DNA of 13,773 nucleotides, taken from contig CANJMX010000030.1 of the NCBI GenBank assembly GCA_947475125.1, positions 1-13,773 on the forward strand. The letters are read 5' to 3'. Source of the DNA: Actinomycetota bacterium (GTDB lineage Bacteria; Actinomycetota; Thermoleophilia; Miltoncostaeales; Miltoncostaeaceae). The notes beneath the pieces are model-generated. The model made no database searches and was not told the origin of the DNA. It worked only from the letters and a program-made list of their open reading frames with translations. Shown piece after piece: positions 13,653 through 13,773 of the stretch. The stretch's first letter is position 1, and every line of letters starts with the position of its first letter. Made by a program: the position numbers and the translations under genes.

Positions 13653-13773
13653 CTAGGCCGAGAGCCGGGCGCGGCCCTTCGCGCGGCGGCGCTTCAAGAT
13701 CGCCTGCCCAGCGCGGGTGGACATCCGCTTGCGGAATCCATGGGTCTTCTTACGCTTTCGCGTGTTCGGCTGA
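13653..13773 (-). CDS. rpmH: 50S ribosomal protein bL34, N-terminus cut by window edge
   Basis: The minus strand is open from the right edge (first full codon 13770-13772) to a TAG at 13653-13655. It reads QPNTRKRKKTHGFRKRM followed by a segment ending RRRAKGRARLSA, which is the bL34 sequence from the QPN motif to the end. Only the first few residues (M-KRTF-type) and the start codon are missing. It is too short and truncated for automatic gene calls. It heads the origin-proximal operon; dnaA is normally divergent just beyond, outside this window. Confidence 0.95.
   Translation of the reverse strand, partial: QPNTRKRKKTHGFRKRMSTRAGQAILKRRRAKGRARLSA

Overview
The window is a GC-rich bacterial chromosome segment next to the replication origin, most likely from an actinobacterium. 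The evidence is the order rpmH-rnpA-yidD-yidC-jag-rsmG-parA-parB, a perfect parS site, heavy use of GTG starts, 4-bp stop/start overlaps, and TANNNT -10 elements placed for leaderless mRNAs. The bL34 sequence (QPNTRKRKKTHGFRKRM) looks more like deep-branching actinobacteria (Thermoleophilia or similar) than mycobacteria or streptomycetes. That lineage guess comes from memory of the family, not from a search.

Left third (1-6733, + strand): a cell-surface glycan set. It starts with the tail of an unidentified gene, then a MurJ/MviN-type lipid-linked flippase, a multi-pass GT-C (family 39-like) glycosyltransferase and a family 2 (dolichyl-phosphate-mannose-synthase-like) glycosyltransferase. Next come a secreted DsbA-like thioredoxin-fold protein whose first active-site cysteine is serine, a UDP-glucuronate decarboxylase (UDP-xylose synthesis) and an ABC-2-type exporter ATPase with no adjacent permease. 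A plausible reading is that a nucleotide sugar is made, transferred to a lipid carrier, used by a membrane glycosyltransferase and flipped outward.

Middle (6730-9154): tatA-tatC on the minus strand, divergent from a small AroQ-type chorismate mutase. That gene converges on a bifunctional-nuclease-family gene, which is divergent from tRNA-Ile(GAT). Both convergent gene pairs share one CTAG that supplies both stop codons. Between the tRNA and parB lies about 300 bp without a convincing gene, holding four 36-39-bp tandem units and a G-quadruplex motif.

Right third (9155-13773, minus strand): a compact origin-proximal operon read leftward from rpmH (cut by the window edge) to parB. Most junctions are stop/start overlaps. 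It covers ribosome protein bL34, RNase P protein, membrane insertion (YidD, YidC, Jag), 16S rRNA methylation (RsmG) and chromosome segregation (ParA, ParB). The parS site is built into the first codons of rsmG, and three DnaA-box-like 9-mers cluster near the rsmG/parA junction. The main oriC probably lies beyond the right edge, near dnaA, but it is not in view.

I found no CRISPR array, insertion sequence, prophage or obvious defence system. The items most worth a second look are the consistent leaderless -10 spacing, the SxxC thioredoxin-fold protein, the DnaA-box cluster inside rsmG and the 36-bp tandem repeat.
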